DNA of 64,000 bases from Bolinopsis microptera (taxonomy: Eukaryota > Ctenophora > Tentaculata > Lobata > Bolinopsidae), in the NCBI RefSeq assembly GCF_026151205.1, contig NC_087083.1, positions 13,392,944 to 13,456,943 of the forward strand, read 5' to 3'. The notes under the pieces were generated by a model. The model did no database searches. It saw only the letters and a program-made list of their open reading frames with translations, and was not told the origin of the DNA. Positions 53,701 through 59,278 of the stretch are shown one piece after another. The translations under genes and the position numbers were made by a program. Numbering within the stretch: position 1 is the first letter of the stretch; each line of letters begins with the position of its first letter.

Positions 53701-56700
53701 ACAAGGGACCTTTAAAGCTTTAAGTATTCATGTATATAATATGTTGATGATTTGATTTGCGATAAATCGATTAAGAACTTGATTATCTCTGTACCTCAGC
53801 GATATGCTTCATTTTATCAAGTGTTTCCGTACATCTTTCCAGGGATCGACCATCCAATTCTAGCGGCACTTCTACCGACCCATTAATCTCTGAAGGGCCC
53901 AAATTTGAGTGTCCTACCAAAAATGCGAGCAGGTGGCCCTTATCATGCGCAGCGAAGGGCAAATTGCTCGAATAAGAGGACCGTACAAATTAATTAAGGG
54001 GGGGGGGGGGGGGAGGGTCTTCATCAAAATTCTCTCGAAATTGACTTTATAGTTGTTTCTGATAGAGGAAAATTAATTAATTAATTGCTCAAATAAGAGG
54101 ACCGTACAAATTAATTAAGGCAGATAATGTAGCATTGATGTTTGAGCGTAAAAGTAAAGACAATTTTTAAAAGTCATTTATTGAAGTACCTGTGTCTGTG
54201 ATTGATTGAGTCGACCTAGCTGTAAACCCAGCTGTGAAACCAAAGAGAAACAATCTAAACAACATTTTAACGTTGACAGTCAAATAATGTGCCTTTTCCC
54301 AGCCATTTCTAATTTTGTTGAACCTCCTTAAATATAGAACATACCAATTTTTCTTATCACTCCTTCTCTGATAGGTTGATTAGATTTTAAATTAAAATCT
54401 AATTAGCAGTTTGGTATTAACACAATATCTCAGATGGTATGATATCTAAACCCAGTTTGCCCGGATCTAAGCCAATTTTTTATCAGTGATTTCAAGGAAA
54501 GGTTCCTCATCGGAACTTGTACGGTAAATATTCCCTTAATAGTGTGGCAAAGTGGAAGTCATATCATTTCGGAATACATTTTATCACCATGATGAAACCA
54601 GGTTCAAGCGATTTCCATAATTCACGATTTTTGAAGAGGGCCATTTTAAATGCACACGTTTTGATTTTTCATTGAGAAACATTTTAATAATAAATACAAT
54701 AGTTAGAATTAGATTTAAAATCAAAGTAACAAAGCATCTATAACACAATAAAATTATTTGATAATTTAAAGAGGTTTGGAAACTTGAAAGACTATCAGTA
54801 TAGTCTATAGTATAGTCTATAGTATAGTCTATAATATAGTCTATAGTATAGTCTCTGGTATAGTCTATAGTATAGTCTATAATATAGTCTATAGTATAGT
54901 CTCTGGTATAGTCTATAGTATTAATAGTCTATAGTATAGTCTATGGTATAGTCTCTGATAATTTACAATATTCCTCATCTTCCCCATTGAAACAATCTGG
55001 CTTTTAGATTTTCCTGTTATTTTCACGGACCCTTTATCCCAAAAGCACCAGCTTTCGATTCAATCCCAAATTCCCGGAAAACTTGAAATCCAGTCATCAA
55101 CTGATAAGGTCGTTCAACCCTAGTAACAGAAATTATCTTTCAAATTACACGTACTAAAAATCTAGGTAATTGAACTACCAAAGTACCCCGAAAACCTTCT
55201 TGAGAATTCATGTATGCATAAACTTGAACTCAAGTACCATTTAAATCCCGCTCAATTAAAGCAGAATAATCAAAGTCCATATTTTCCAAAATTGTGTCGC
55301 TCGCTACAATCATGATGATAATTGGGAGGGCTTGTTTTTCTTATTGCACTCATCTGCCATTCAAAGATTTCGAAAAATTGTCAACGTATTTTAACGTCGA
55401 AAAACTGACTGTGCCAAATGATTATTTGCACGTTATCGAACGGTTTTGCTTGTTGCCATAAAGTTGGAATTCAGAGGTTCACACTCCATACTATGAATAG
55501 GTGTCTATAAATGAAGAATGTTTAAACTATTTAAATAGATATTTTAACATGGATGCTTCCTACTGAACAGTGAACACTGCGATGTTAAACAATTTATGAA
55601 TTATACATTATACATTATACATTATACATTATACATTATGAATTATACATTTACATACAATGTATAACGTAACACTTGGTGTCAGTAAGTTCAGTGTACG
55701 GTGGTCCGCTGTTTACGCTAACTGAATATGTACTGTAGGAATATCTTCCCTTGCCAATCTGTAGACTGTATTATGTTTCCACTAGATGTTTACCTTATAA
55801 TATACTCATTTTATTCAGAAGATCGTAGTTTCATTGCATCTGAAGTAGCTATCAGTTCGCCGGTCATTGTTGGGTATAATACCCTTATAATATACTTTCA
55901 TTTGTATAAAGATGGTCTCCAGATACAGTGCACTTATGAGCTGTATAATTGCCTTATATAGTAAAATCCCGATTTACCGCGGAGTTTGGGGAAAGGAAAC
56001 ATCCGCTGTAAATCGGGGTTTGCGGTAAATCGGGGTTTTGTTTGTTTACATTATGCATGTTAAGCCCTATTTGGGGAAAGGAGATGGCCGCGGTAAATCG
56101 GGGTTTGCGGTAAATCGGGGTTTTAATGTACACAGTTACAAGACGTGTACCTGAATTCTGACTATAATAATTGCAGACAAAATGTACATATTTTACAAAT
56201 TAACGGAATAGCTTTCAATCGTCTAGTAATTTGATTTGCAACGCTTTTGTTGAAACTTATGTAAAATTGTAAAGTTAGGACACCCATTTTGTCCAATAAT
56301 TACATTACCCTGGAATTCCATGATACATAATATTAACATTGTCTTGGTTACACGTGTCACAGAATTGTTTTGCTTTAGATAAGATTAGGAACAAATGTCA
56401 ATCAAATAAAAAAGAAACGAATCATAAATTCTTTCCGTGCTTTTCAAATATTCCAACGTATTTAAATAGGTGGCAATTTTTCTCATCAACCTACCTAATT
56501 ATTGAACAAATTTACAAAATTTAATTTATTCAGAAGTTTAGAAGTAGGCACAGTCATCACACAATCCGTGGTTATTTTCCACCCCATCACCTTCAGCTGA
56601 CGACGATTAACACATGTTTATTGAAAGCTTCTACAAGTTAAACCATCGTATCTCTTACATGTTTCTAAACCAACTCCATTCACTGTGGTTACAAGTTTTT

Positions 56701-56938
56701 GTAGTGTATCCAGGGGTCATGAAACATTTCCCGTATTAAACTTTTATATTTTCAGTGTCGAAAAGAGATAATGGCAGCGTTCAACGTGGCTGAAAGTGCC
56801 CTGAAACCCTCCCCATATCTGGTATTTGACGACGTTTACGATTCGCATTCCACACAAATAGCCGAGCAAAAAGAGCACCTAGAAGAACATTTGAAGATCT
56901 ACGGAGAACATTACAATCTGAAAGATTACGATGTTTAA
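23750..56938 (+). CDS. BCKDHA: Branched-chain 2-oxoacid dehydrogenase E1 component, alpha subunit (mitochondrial)
   Basis: Exons: 23750-23843, 24072-24184, 24430-24577, 24803-24924, 27473-27613, 28322-28425, 28905-29147, 29429-29546, 56756-56938. Every junction is GT-AG and in phase, giving 421 residues, close to the family length. The N-terminus ([20 protein letters not shown]) is a typical mitochondrial presequence. The thiamine-diphosphate motif runs from GEGAASEGD to RNNGYAIS across exons 6-7. Exon 7 has the phosphorylation loop [15 protein letters not shown], the site used by BCKD kinase to switch the enzyme off. The C-terminus ([13 protein letters not shown]) matches the family end. The enzyme decarboxylates the keto acids of Leu, Ile and Val as alpha2-beta2 E1. 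Odd points: intron 8 is 27.2 kb and full of antisense genes and transposons; intron 4 holds a broken antisense gene; splice-site repeats flank exon 6. Confidence 0.96.
25640..27010 (-). pseudogene. Broken intronless gene: Vps62/DUF946-like region plus aerolysin-like pore-former region
   Basis: Lies antisense in BCKDHA intron 4. The upstream piece (26690-26990) has the motif [15 protein letters not shown], characteristic of Vps62/DUF946-type domains. The downstream piece (25669-26292) is Ser/Thr-rich with alternating polar and hydrophobic residues, as in the membrane-inserting region of aerolysin-like proteins. The reading frame changes between pieces, and a 329-bp MITE with an 8-bp target duplication splits the frame at 26358-26686. 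No introns are seen, so it may be a retrocopy or a single-exon gene. In this state it should not yield a whole protein. Assignment to the pore-former family rests on pattern only. Confidence 0.55.
26358..26686. mobile_element. hAT-type MITE with perfect 8-bp target duplication
   Basis: Ends are CAGGGACAAAAGGATTTCGCG and its near-perfect inverse CGCGATTTCCTTTTGTCCCTG. The flanks are TTACACAG at 26350-26357 and again at 26687-26694. An 8-bp duplication with CAGGG ends is typical of hAT elements. A further internal copy of the right-end motif lies near 26489-26507. No transposase frame is present. Confidence 0.85.
28141..28341 (+). repeat. 20-bp minisatellite made of copies of the BCKDHA exon 6 splice acceptor
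   Basis: Eight copies of TATTTCAGGTAACAGTCAC (plus one TTTCAAG variant) end at the real exon 6 acceptor, AG at 28320-28321. Each unit repeats the last intron bases and the first 10-12 exon bases. Use of the preceding acceptor would read an in-frame TAA after seven codons, so the last copy must be used for a full protein. Confidence 0.9.
28405..28830 (+). repeat. About 200-bp tandem duplication covering the exon 6 donor of BCKDHA
   Basis: The exon 6 end plus intron start (28405-28560) is repeated with divergence at about 28606-28830: ATCTTCATTTGTCGGTAATTT and GTGCGATTGTCATGGTGA both occur twice in order. The second copy keeps the GT donor but has no acceptor-linked open frame, so it is a potential decoy donor. 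Confidence 0.75.
29981..48392 (-). CDS. Large secreted protein: signal peptide, two PAN/Apple domains, LDL-receptor class A, bulb-type lectin repeats
   Basis: Eighteen exons: 48392-48311, 46261-46124, 46005-45871, 45631-45539, 43242-43141, 41992-41572, 41381-41242, 41122-40918, 40689-40179, 40003-39874, 39714-39411, 39073-38907, 38725-38501, 38172-37943, 37772-37589, 37237-37211, 30834-30698, 30157-29981. All phases agree: 1135 residues. Order: signal peptide ([16 protein letters not shown]); small Cys-rich region (about 45-118); Thr/Pro-rich mucin-like linker (about 184-285); two PAN/Apple-like units (about 287-365 and 405-480; DCF...C..LC...C.A...CF); an unassigned region of about 300 residues; LDLa (about 849-884, ending [16 protein letters not shown]); four bulb-lectin repeats with QxDxNxVxY-like motifs ([16 protein letters not shown]). 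Probably an extracellular glycan-binding or adhesive protein. The whole gene is antisense inside BCKDHA intron 8. No orthologue recognised. Confidence 0.85.
30135..30332 (-). repeat. 41-bp minisatellite made of copies of the lectin-gene last-exon acceptor
   Basis: Five copies of the acceptor AAATTTCAG plus the first 26 bases of exon 18 (AACACCGGCGAAATGG...). The functional copy is the one joined to the full exon (acceptor at 30158-30159). One unit is shortened. Because 41 is not a multiple of three, upstream acceptors would shift the frame unless three extra copies were kept. Confidence 0.9.
30500..30710 (-). repeat. Repeat carrying a duplicated donor of lectin-gene exon 17
   Basis: The string ATACCTTAATTACAAGTCGAT occurs near 30578-30598 and 30686-30706, 108 bp apart. 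In the sense strand it reads ATCGACTT/GTAATTAAGGTAT, that is, the exon 17 end plus its donor. Two more ATACCTTAATTAAAGT units without the exon part lie between. Confidence 0.75.
30846..31092. repeat. 12-bp tandem array (GTTTATAATGAG)n
   Basis: About twenty near-identical units. The array abuts the branch-point/acceptor region of lectin-gene exon 17 (acceptor at 30835-30836). Confidence 0.95.
31453..34935 (-). CDS. Retrotransposon ORF2: PHD-like finger, APE-type endonuclease, reverse transcriptase
   Basis: 1160 residues, uninterrupted. Residues 10-47 form a C4HC3 PHD-like finger (C10, C13, C26, C29, H34, C37, C44, C47). The exonuclease-endonuclease-phosphatase domain follows, with LNVRSL, the catalytic-type [12 protein letters not shown] and SDH. 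The reverse transcriptase has [34 protein letters not shown] and the active-site YADD (near 32430-32444). Such proteins nick target DNA and copy the element's RNA in place. A PHD-like finger is usually in ORF1 of CR1 elements; here it opens ORF2. Confidence 0.92.
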   Translation of the reverse strand: MVEPSFKSQCSSCFGWSYAPRNVFICPVCDKPVHNKCLKDYLGCITCCLNLIPGYRVTSYELNDNYNTITPTFNPYIRSHVLNQIGELTDEIDSSEIDLNNCISEILVSCKYQHPDNIKTPSNREFKILSLNVRSLVKNISNFSEEIETFSKFDLICLNETNCKISNLPNGLNDIEIEQFYEPFIKEPARKSGKGGGLALYVNKRVCDYDKIQELELNLSPEEVTCGEFQLLKINNFKNGNKTKIIVNFYRSPSTSPKKFLEKFENVLRGLDRHSRKQIVFLGDANIDLIKYDTDAYSQDLISLLEKYGFAQTVSKPTRVTDHSATLIDHVYTNHVTNVISCNVVTLDMSDHLAVSTTISLGATPSLNERFRSQRVKNNNTSLKLEARVFNEANHAKFKELIVSETWDDATSSTCADEQYNSIYQTYMKHYNTAYPLKRDSSRRKFERADPKPWILPWLEAACNRKKLLFFEKTINPSQKNCDAYDKMKKFCHKHVNLAKEKYYKKMFDKYQNCSKSQWKIINGLLNRNRKKFGHTRLKDDDGTIISSDLAVAEKFNGYFSGIAASIKRQIAARRTFDPGGFKHFLKASCSNSMFLKPTSHGEVQKIISGLKNKSTLDCKIEPLKIANSCENFTRALANVINCSFSSGTFPNALKTAKVVPIHKGGSKLEVANYRPISLLGSFSKIYEKLMHARVLEFLDKNDSLFENQYGFRPGRSCEHALLNAQNSILHSLNKKQISLLLLLDYSKAFDVLDHETLLKKLDHYGIRGVAHEWFRSYLCNRSQYVTLNGTYSSSMPIVYGVPQGSILGPLLFVIYINDLPGISDFAKFILYADDANILISGTTLEEIQLKANQLISRLVDWVGVNGLSLNVKKTCYMIFTRKRIDFSGFNLSIDNTVIERKTEARFLGVILDEKLTWQKHITAVRIKMGRYLGVMYKLKHLLPIKARLNIFQSLIQSHLNFCSLVWGFASKCHIESLFTKQKQGIRAVMSGYVNYRYKDGNPPEHTKSAFRLHNILTVHSVIVKNALILLHKVRNMPSLLPKSIKELFPHDIPTYNSTFEHNLSWFTTYNGPTFRNTLFFKGPMLSITKQSKDITTPSSTFSIEIFKNSAKRELLKLQSSGDDENWPNFLLYSIPGLRKSQREGRSQIDYSTELVSDNA
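35452..37131 (-). CDS. Retrotransposon ORF1: AlkB-like 2OG-Fe(II) dioxygenase fused to SGNH/GDSL-type hydrolase
   Basis: 559 residues. The AlkB part spans about 185-340 with the iron triad H264-x-D266 and H319 and the 2-oxoglutarate-binding R331 in CRVSVTFRR, the AlkB signature. The SGNH part spans about 366-530: YLTDSM supplies the nucleophile Ser374 (block I, usually GDS), SSGINDL supplies Asn420 (block III), and NGIHIT supplies His515 (block V, with Asn where Asp is usual). ORF1 esterases of SGNH type are known in CR1-like elements. An AlkB domain, as found in Flexiviridae replicases, would be expected to demethylate alkylated RNA or DNA; a role in protecting the element's RNA from host methylation is inference. 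Residues 1-180 are unassigned. Confidence 0.85.
   Translation of the reverse strand: MCDLMLIIEDDVLYFLSIIIVMLMNVENHSTQTEFVGFWVPTFTPETCLELLPSLTPDQLYRESLSAGLCKSTNKTLRKPYMTAKLNLDSRYYDHLIRNPTDKQTIHDNLTSDFCMLLEKAEQTLDEYKEVIRSSSSLVARNSTPNTTSDPSTFVTGSPAGHEEALEATPVRSLRSKFEFETHNVCDGLDFQRIGSRDVSYFGSSKYSYGSITHRAKAYPPSDHAVNKILDCIADELDDPTFNRDNVTCMVTRYQTGSDSIPFHSDNETGLTGEIITASFGATRTLTFRNIVTDERREHELRNGTVYAMTTESQFFWEHAIQPEPGVTSCRVSVTFRRIDKPMRTHIPKIHEPSIAPSDPLRPSKQTVLYLTDSMIRNTPSSFPSNFRVIKRDMYQLTDLMKFENFFENCDYVIISSGINDLSRYDHRSYTLSREIRDNFNYLFARYPKTVFVFNSLLRTRFTWLNKEVDLFNRCMFDFSLIENRNFWFFDSHHICSVIFNKGFEILDRSGNGIHITQLPKSEIANCLVTGVQKLSMRSEKVRKHWPLRREFVSLLPGN
37211..37237 (-). CDS. 27-nt microexon (exon 16) of the secreted lectin-like gene
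   Basis: Acceptor TGCTCTTGCAG and donor GTCAGT bound exactly 27 nt encoding [10 protein letters not shown] across its joins (phase 1 in and out). Without it, exon 15 joined to exon 17 makes TGA at the junction. With it, the peptide [12 protein letters not shown] gives the usual opening of a bulb-lectin repeat. The retrotransposon lies immediately downstream in the intron. Confidence 0.8.
43350..43645 (+). mobile_element. Non-autonomous Helitron-like element, copy A
   Basis: Starts TCTTACTTATAATTCAGAG after an A and ends GACCACGGGTTTTCTAG before a T, the 5'-TC...CTAG-3' form of Helitrons inserted at AT. A short hairpin (CCC-GT/AC-GGG) precedes the end. 296 bp, no coding frame. Confidence 0.75.
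43672..43752. repeat. 18-19 bp tandem repeat
   Basis: Five units of ATACCATCTTGAGACT, one shortened, next to an (AT)-rich run in intron 4 of the lectin-like gene. Confidence 0.8.
43780..44572. mobile_element. MITE with about 40-bp imperfect terminal inverted repeats (mariner-like ends)
   Basis: Left end CAGGGTGGGCCAAAAGTCAG and the inverse of the right end CAGGGTCAAGGGCGGGCCAA agree apart from a short insertion, and continue through AGTGG-CAT-GTTGGCCTTAAT. TA flanks the left end in an (AT)n tract; the right duplication is unclear. No transposase. Confidence 0.65.
44589..45469 (+). mobile_element. Three head-to-tail Helitron-like copies (B, C, D)
   Basis: Copies run 44589-44903, 44904-45156 and 45157-45469. 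Each begins TCT(C/T)(T)A..TATAATTC and ends TCTAG, and each junction is exactly CTAG followed by TC with no spacer. The outer flanks are A and T. Copy C is internally deleted. Tandem Helitron copies joined end to start are a known product of rolling-circle transposition. Confidence 0.8.
46445..46603 (+). mobile_element. Truncated Helitron-like copy E
   Basis: Carries the CGACCGCCCACGTGCAAATTC and CATGGTAACGAGGGTTGTTAC blocks of copies A-D and ends GTTTTCTAG before T, but lacks the 3' hairpin region and has no clean 5' end. Confidence 0.65.
46620..46757 (+). repeat. Second CTAG-ending repeat family, copy 1
   Basis: Contains AATTTGGACCCCCAA, AATTAAATAGGTAATAATT and GTCTTGACACC, and ends GGGTTCCTGCTAG before T. 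The same blocks in the same order are on the minus strand at 59600-59470. Possibly the 3' part of another Helitron family. Confidence 0.6.
46805..47257 (-). CDS. Small secreted Cys-containing protein, single exon (150 residues)
   Basis: Starts with a clear signal peptide ([20 protein letters not shown]), followed by about 130 residues with six cysteines ([21 protein letters not shown]), two of them in a TGGGC turn. It lies on the same strand inside intron 1 of the lectin-like gene, itself inside BCKDHA intron 8. No family recognised. It may be its own gene; an alternative first exon of the host gene is unlikely because the frame ends in a stop. Confidence 0.6.
   Translation of the reverse strand: MMRFLLSLLLVLLSYTQVESNCFKLTPTTWKFLNPNSSDNKTGLLLAEINSELYTVLPGLNPYQDICNSSEYRVSEAEEFLPASTLLRFPCLFYEDGVAYTCTGGGCMEHVYLECGDSGNGGSDSRAGQPDPNIFHAESQGKGFNSLLIG
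47540..47960. repeat. About 119-bp tandem repeat, 3.5 copies
   Basis: Units contain AAGACTACTAGTGAAA, CTTATCTACCTTATCTA and AATTAAATAAACTTAATACC. In intron 1 of the lectin-like gene. Confidence 0.85.
48852..49229. mobile_element. MITE with about 90-bp terminal inverted repeats
   Basis: Ends CAGGGGGGTTCACCCT and the inverse CAAGGGGGGTTCACCCT, followed inward by matching TTTCGAGATAGCAATT and GGTTCCGGACTCCGGGT blocks. 378 bp, non-coding, target duplication not clear. Confidence 0.75.
49613..52860. mobile_element. 3.25-kb inverted-repeat DNA element with perfect 8-bp target duplication
   Basis: GCGAAATC at 49605-49612 is repeated exactly at 52861-52868. The ends GGACCTTTACTGATAGTTGA and its inverse continue as terminal inverted repeats of about 350 bp (49613-49962) and 324 bp (52537-52860), differing mainly in the number of TAGCGCTATC units. 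Beyond them both halves are packed with TAGCGC, GATGACGC and GACATCTG variants in both orientations. The centre (about 50640-51990) holds a TG microsatellite and short minus-strand frames that show no transposase motif, so it is non-autonomous. An 8-bp duplication fits hAT, Merlin or P-like groups; GG ends would favour Merlin, but this is weak. Confidence 0.88.
50645..50704. repeat. (TG)n microsatellite preceded by two CCCTAA-type units
   Basis: About 30 TG repeats, immediately after TAACCCTAACCCTG. Inside the inverted-repeat element. Confidence 0.95.
53088..54265 (-). CDS. Small secreted Cys-containing helical protein, four exons (150 residues)
   Basis: Exons 54265-54190, 53889-53795, 53656-53460 and 53172-53088 join in phase. 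The first encodes a signal peptide ([16 protein letters not shown]). The mature part is rich in Leu, Met and charged residues with six cysteines (ERC, RFC, SNC, ALC, IDC, RKC) in an arrangement that recalls small helical secreted domains of the DUF19/T20D4.11 type, though that likeness is pattern-level only. Ends FGIKIKW then stop. Antisense in BCKDHA intron 8, beside the lectin-like gene, so both may be co-expressed secreted products. For exon 3, two donors 3-4 bases apart exist; the chosen one keeps the frame. Confidence 0.65.
53998..54014. repeat. Poly(G) run
   Basis: Seventeen or so consecutive G bases before AGGGTC; a likely site of sequencing or length uncertainty in intron 1 of the small secreted gene. 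Confidence 0.9.
54795..54960. repeat. TATAGTC-type tandem repeat
   Basis: About fourteen units of TATAGTCTATAG with GTCTCTGG variants, giving a secondary period near 55 bp. Confidence 0.9.
54990..56755. other. End of BCKDHA intron 8, no gene seen apart from repeats
   Basis: Includes an ATTATACATT tandem run near 55595-55650 and the pogo-like MITE. The acceptor TTTTCAG of exon 9 is at 56749-56755. Confidence 0.6.
55962..56131. mobile_element. Pogo/Tigger-like MITE
   Basis: Left end AGTAAAATCCCGATTTACCGC and the inverse of the right end, GGTAAATCGGGGTTTTAATG, with TA at the flanks. Inside, GGTAAATCGGGGTTTGCGG repeats. The CAGTAAAACCCCGATTTACC-like end is the pogo/Tigger pattern. In BCKDHA intron 8. 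Confidence 0.65.
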
Positions 56939-59270
56939 GAAGAGAATTTAGGATTTACTTACTTTGGAAAAATTGTTGTGATTTGTAAAACAGGCACAGG
57001 GTTTCCTTTCGTTTTTGTTATTATTTATAAATAATAACTCGGTCGACAAAATTCGTATAAATACGACTTTTGTCGACCGAGTTTGGTTTTGTATATATTA
57101 TATACATGTACTTACTTACTTTATGCTACTTAATATTTATTATATAATACAATATGAATCATATCTACTATTAAAATTAATTCAATCGTATTATAGTACG
57201 GAATTTTGTTATTTCTTTTTTGGGGGAGAAAGGTAGAGGTGTAGTTGAATGTCTTAGATTTTGTGAAATATTGTTGTAAGTTAAATTCTTTTTCCATTCC
57301 GTTTTGAAACTCATGATATGAGCTTGTATTAATTGTACACAAAACATTTCTCTCACATAAAGCTATAAAGGTAAATATATTTAATCATGTTTGACCCTCC
57401 CCTGGTATTCCCCATCACCCCATTTGGCCACTGTACATTCTTAAGTCTTGCATCTCAGCATGCCTCAATTGTCCCTCCTTACGGCTTTGAACTGTTTGAA
57501 GCCAATTGCGTTGTACTTAATGCCTAAATTGGTGATAGCCAACTCATAACCGTAACATCTAAGATCTTTGCTCAAACGAATAAATCTCTAATAAAGTTCA
57601 ACCGAAAAGGGAAGGCTTCGAATAGAAAGGTATAGTGAATAATATAGTGATCAAGTTTGCTCTTCTATCACTCCAGTTTGTGCACGCTTCCCTGTGGACT
57701 GTGGAGGTCATTTGCGGAGGTCGCACCTGGTTGTGGTTTCGCTTACAAATAGAAGTGGATGGATGGGTCTACATAATATAGGATACGGAAAACGCTGAGA
57801 CAAATTTTGCTAATACTGTTGCGCTATTCGTGCCGCGCGTAATTCAAAGCTAAGGCGCTTAGGCGCAACGCGCGCGCGCCTTAATTAACGTACGTTCAGA
57901 TATATCTTCAGACTGGTTTAAAATATGGTACTATTCGATTTTATCGACCGTCCCAATATATTCAGTAATTATTTTTACTACCTTACCCCGCTCTAAGACA
58001 AAAATGTTCTTTTGTCAATAAAGGCTTTAGTACAATCATACAATGAAAAATATACGGGGAATTACGAAAAATAAACCATTCCACCTTCTATTCATAAGCC
58101 GCGCGTCCAAAGTTAAATTTATCGAATTATCAATAACTTTGCGGAAATCCGCCTCTAAAATTTATTGGCGGGACATTTTGAGCGGTGACCTTAATCTTGA
58201 CGTTTCTGCTTCACTGACTATTCTGAAATTGTTTGCTGCTATTTCAGGGTTCCGTATTTTGGCATCTGCTAATATTCCATTTAATAGAAAGTGCTATGTT
58301 TCGGAAAAGTATGTCCCGGAAGAAGTATGTTCCGAAATCATTTAAGATTTCACAGGGCATCAGCAGTTAACTATGCACAATTTATTATCTTAAACGGAAA
58401 CGGCATCTCCACAGTTAAGCGAGGTTCTTGCTGCATCGCGGACAGGCACCTGGTAGGCACACCAACATATAGCTAATTCTGGGTCACCACACTTTTCTTA
58501 AGAAAGTAGAGCTGCCATTTTCGCCATGTGAAATGTCATCTCCATCCCTGCTATTTCTAGATTATAGATAATTTGACCTAAAGAGTCATGGCTCTTTAAG
58601 TGAACAGTGTATCTTAATACCCTGAACAATATAGCCGTTGTTTGTCGGTACAGTTGCATTTGATCGAAAATTTTTCCTTGCGCCGTTAAAATGTTAAAGT
58701 TTACACCGTCAAACTTTAACAGTTCCCTATGAATATAATACCAGTGTAAAGGGCAGAGGGGGGAGGGTAAAAATTATTTGTTTAGTTTTAACAAATGTGA
58801 TAAAGCTGCCGGAGACGAACAAGTAGGAAAACCGTATTAAAATCTGACCTTGCGTTCCTGAGATATTTGTCGTAGTCACCTTTATATTGGGCTATTATCC
58901 AGCTCTAATTTTGGCTCGCTAGTCAAGATTCAAACAGTTAGATCAAGACCACAACATTGCAAATATTTTGTACTAAGCAATGCAATCATGATTCATCGTT
59001 TGCTAAGCATTATAGGATCGGCATTTATATAGATCATTTGATTTGTTTCTATTAATAGATTATTGCGTTGTCAGCTTGTCCCAGCACCTGCTGTTAAATG
59101 GAATGTTAAGTTTGGTGGTTTTCTATTTAAGTGAAGATTGTCTGAGATCATAGCATTTTATTTCCCACCTTAGTTAAGAATTTATGATTTACGTATTTAG
59201 CATCACTAAATACCTCACAGTTTAGAATTCCGATCAATCTGAAAATATCTAAGATGATCTCAGGCTAGAT
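56939..59270. other. 3' flank of BCKDHA and intergenic DNA, no gene seen
   Basis: A short inverted repeat (CTCGGTCGACAAAA / TTTTGTCGACCGAG) lies near 57039-57081. A GC island (GGCGCAACGCGCGCGCGCC) is near 57850-57885. The 58043-58345 plus-strand frame has no family likeness. Confidence 0.5.
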
Positions 59271-59278
59271 TGACGAAG

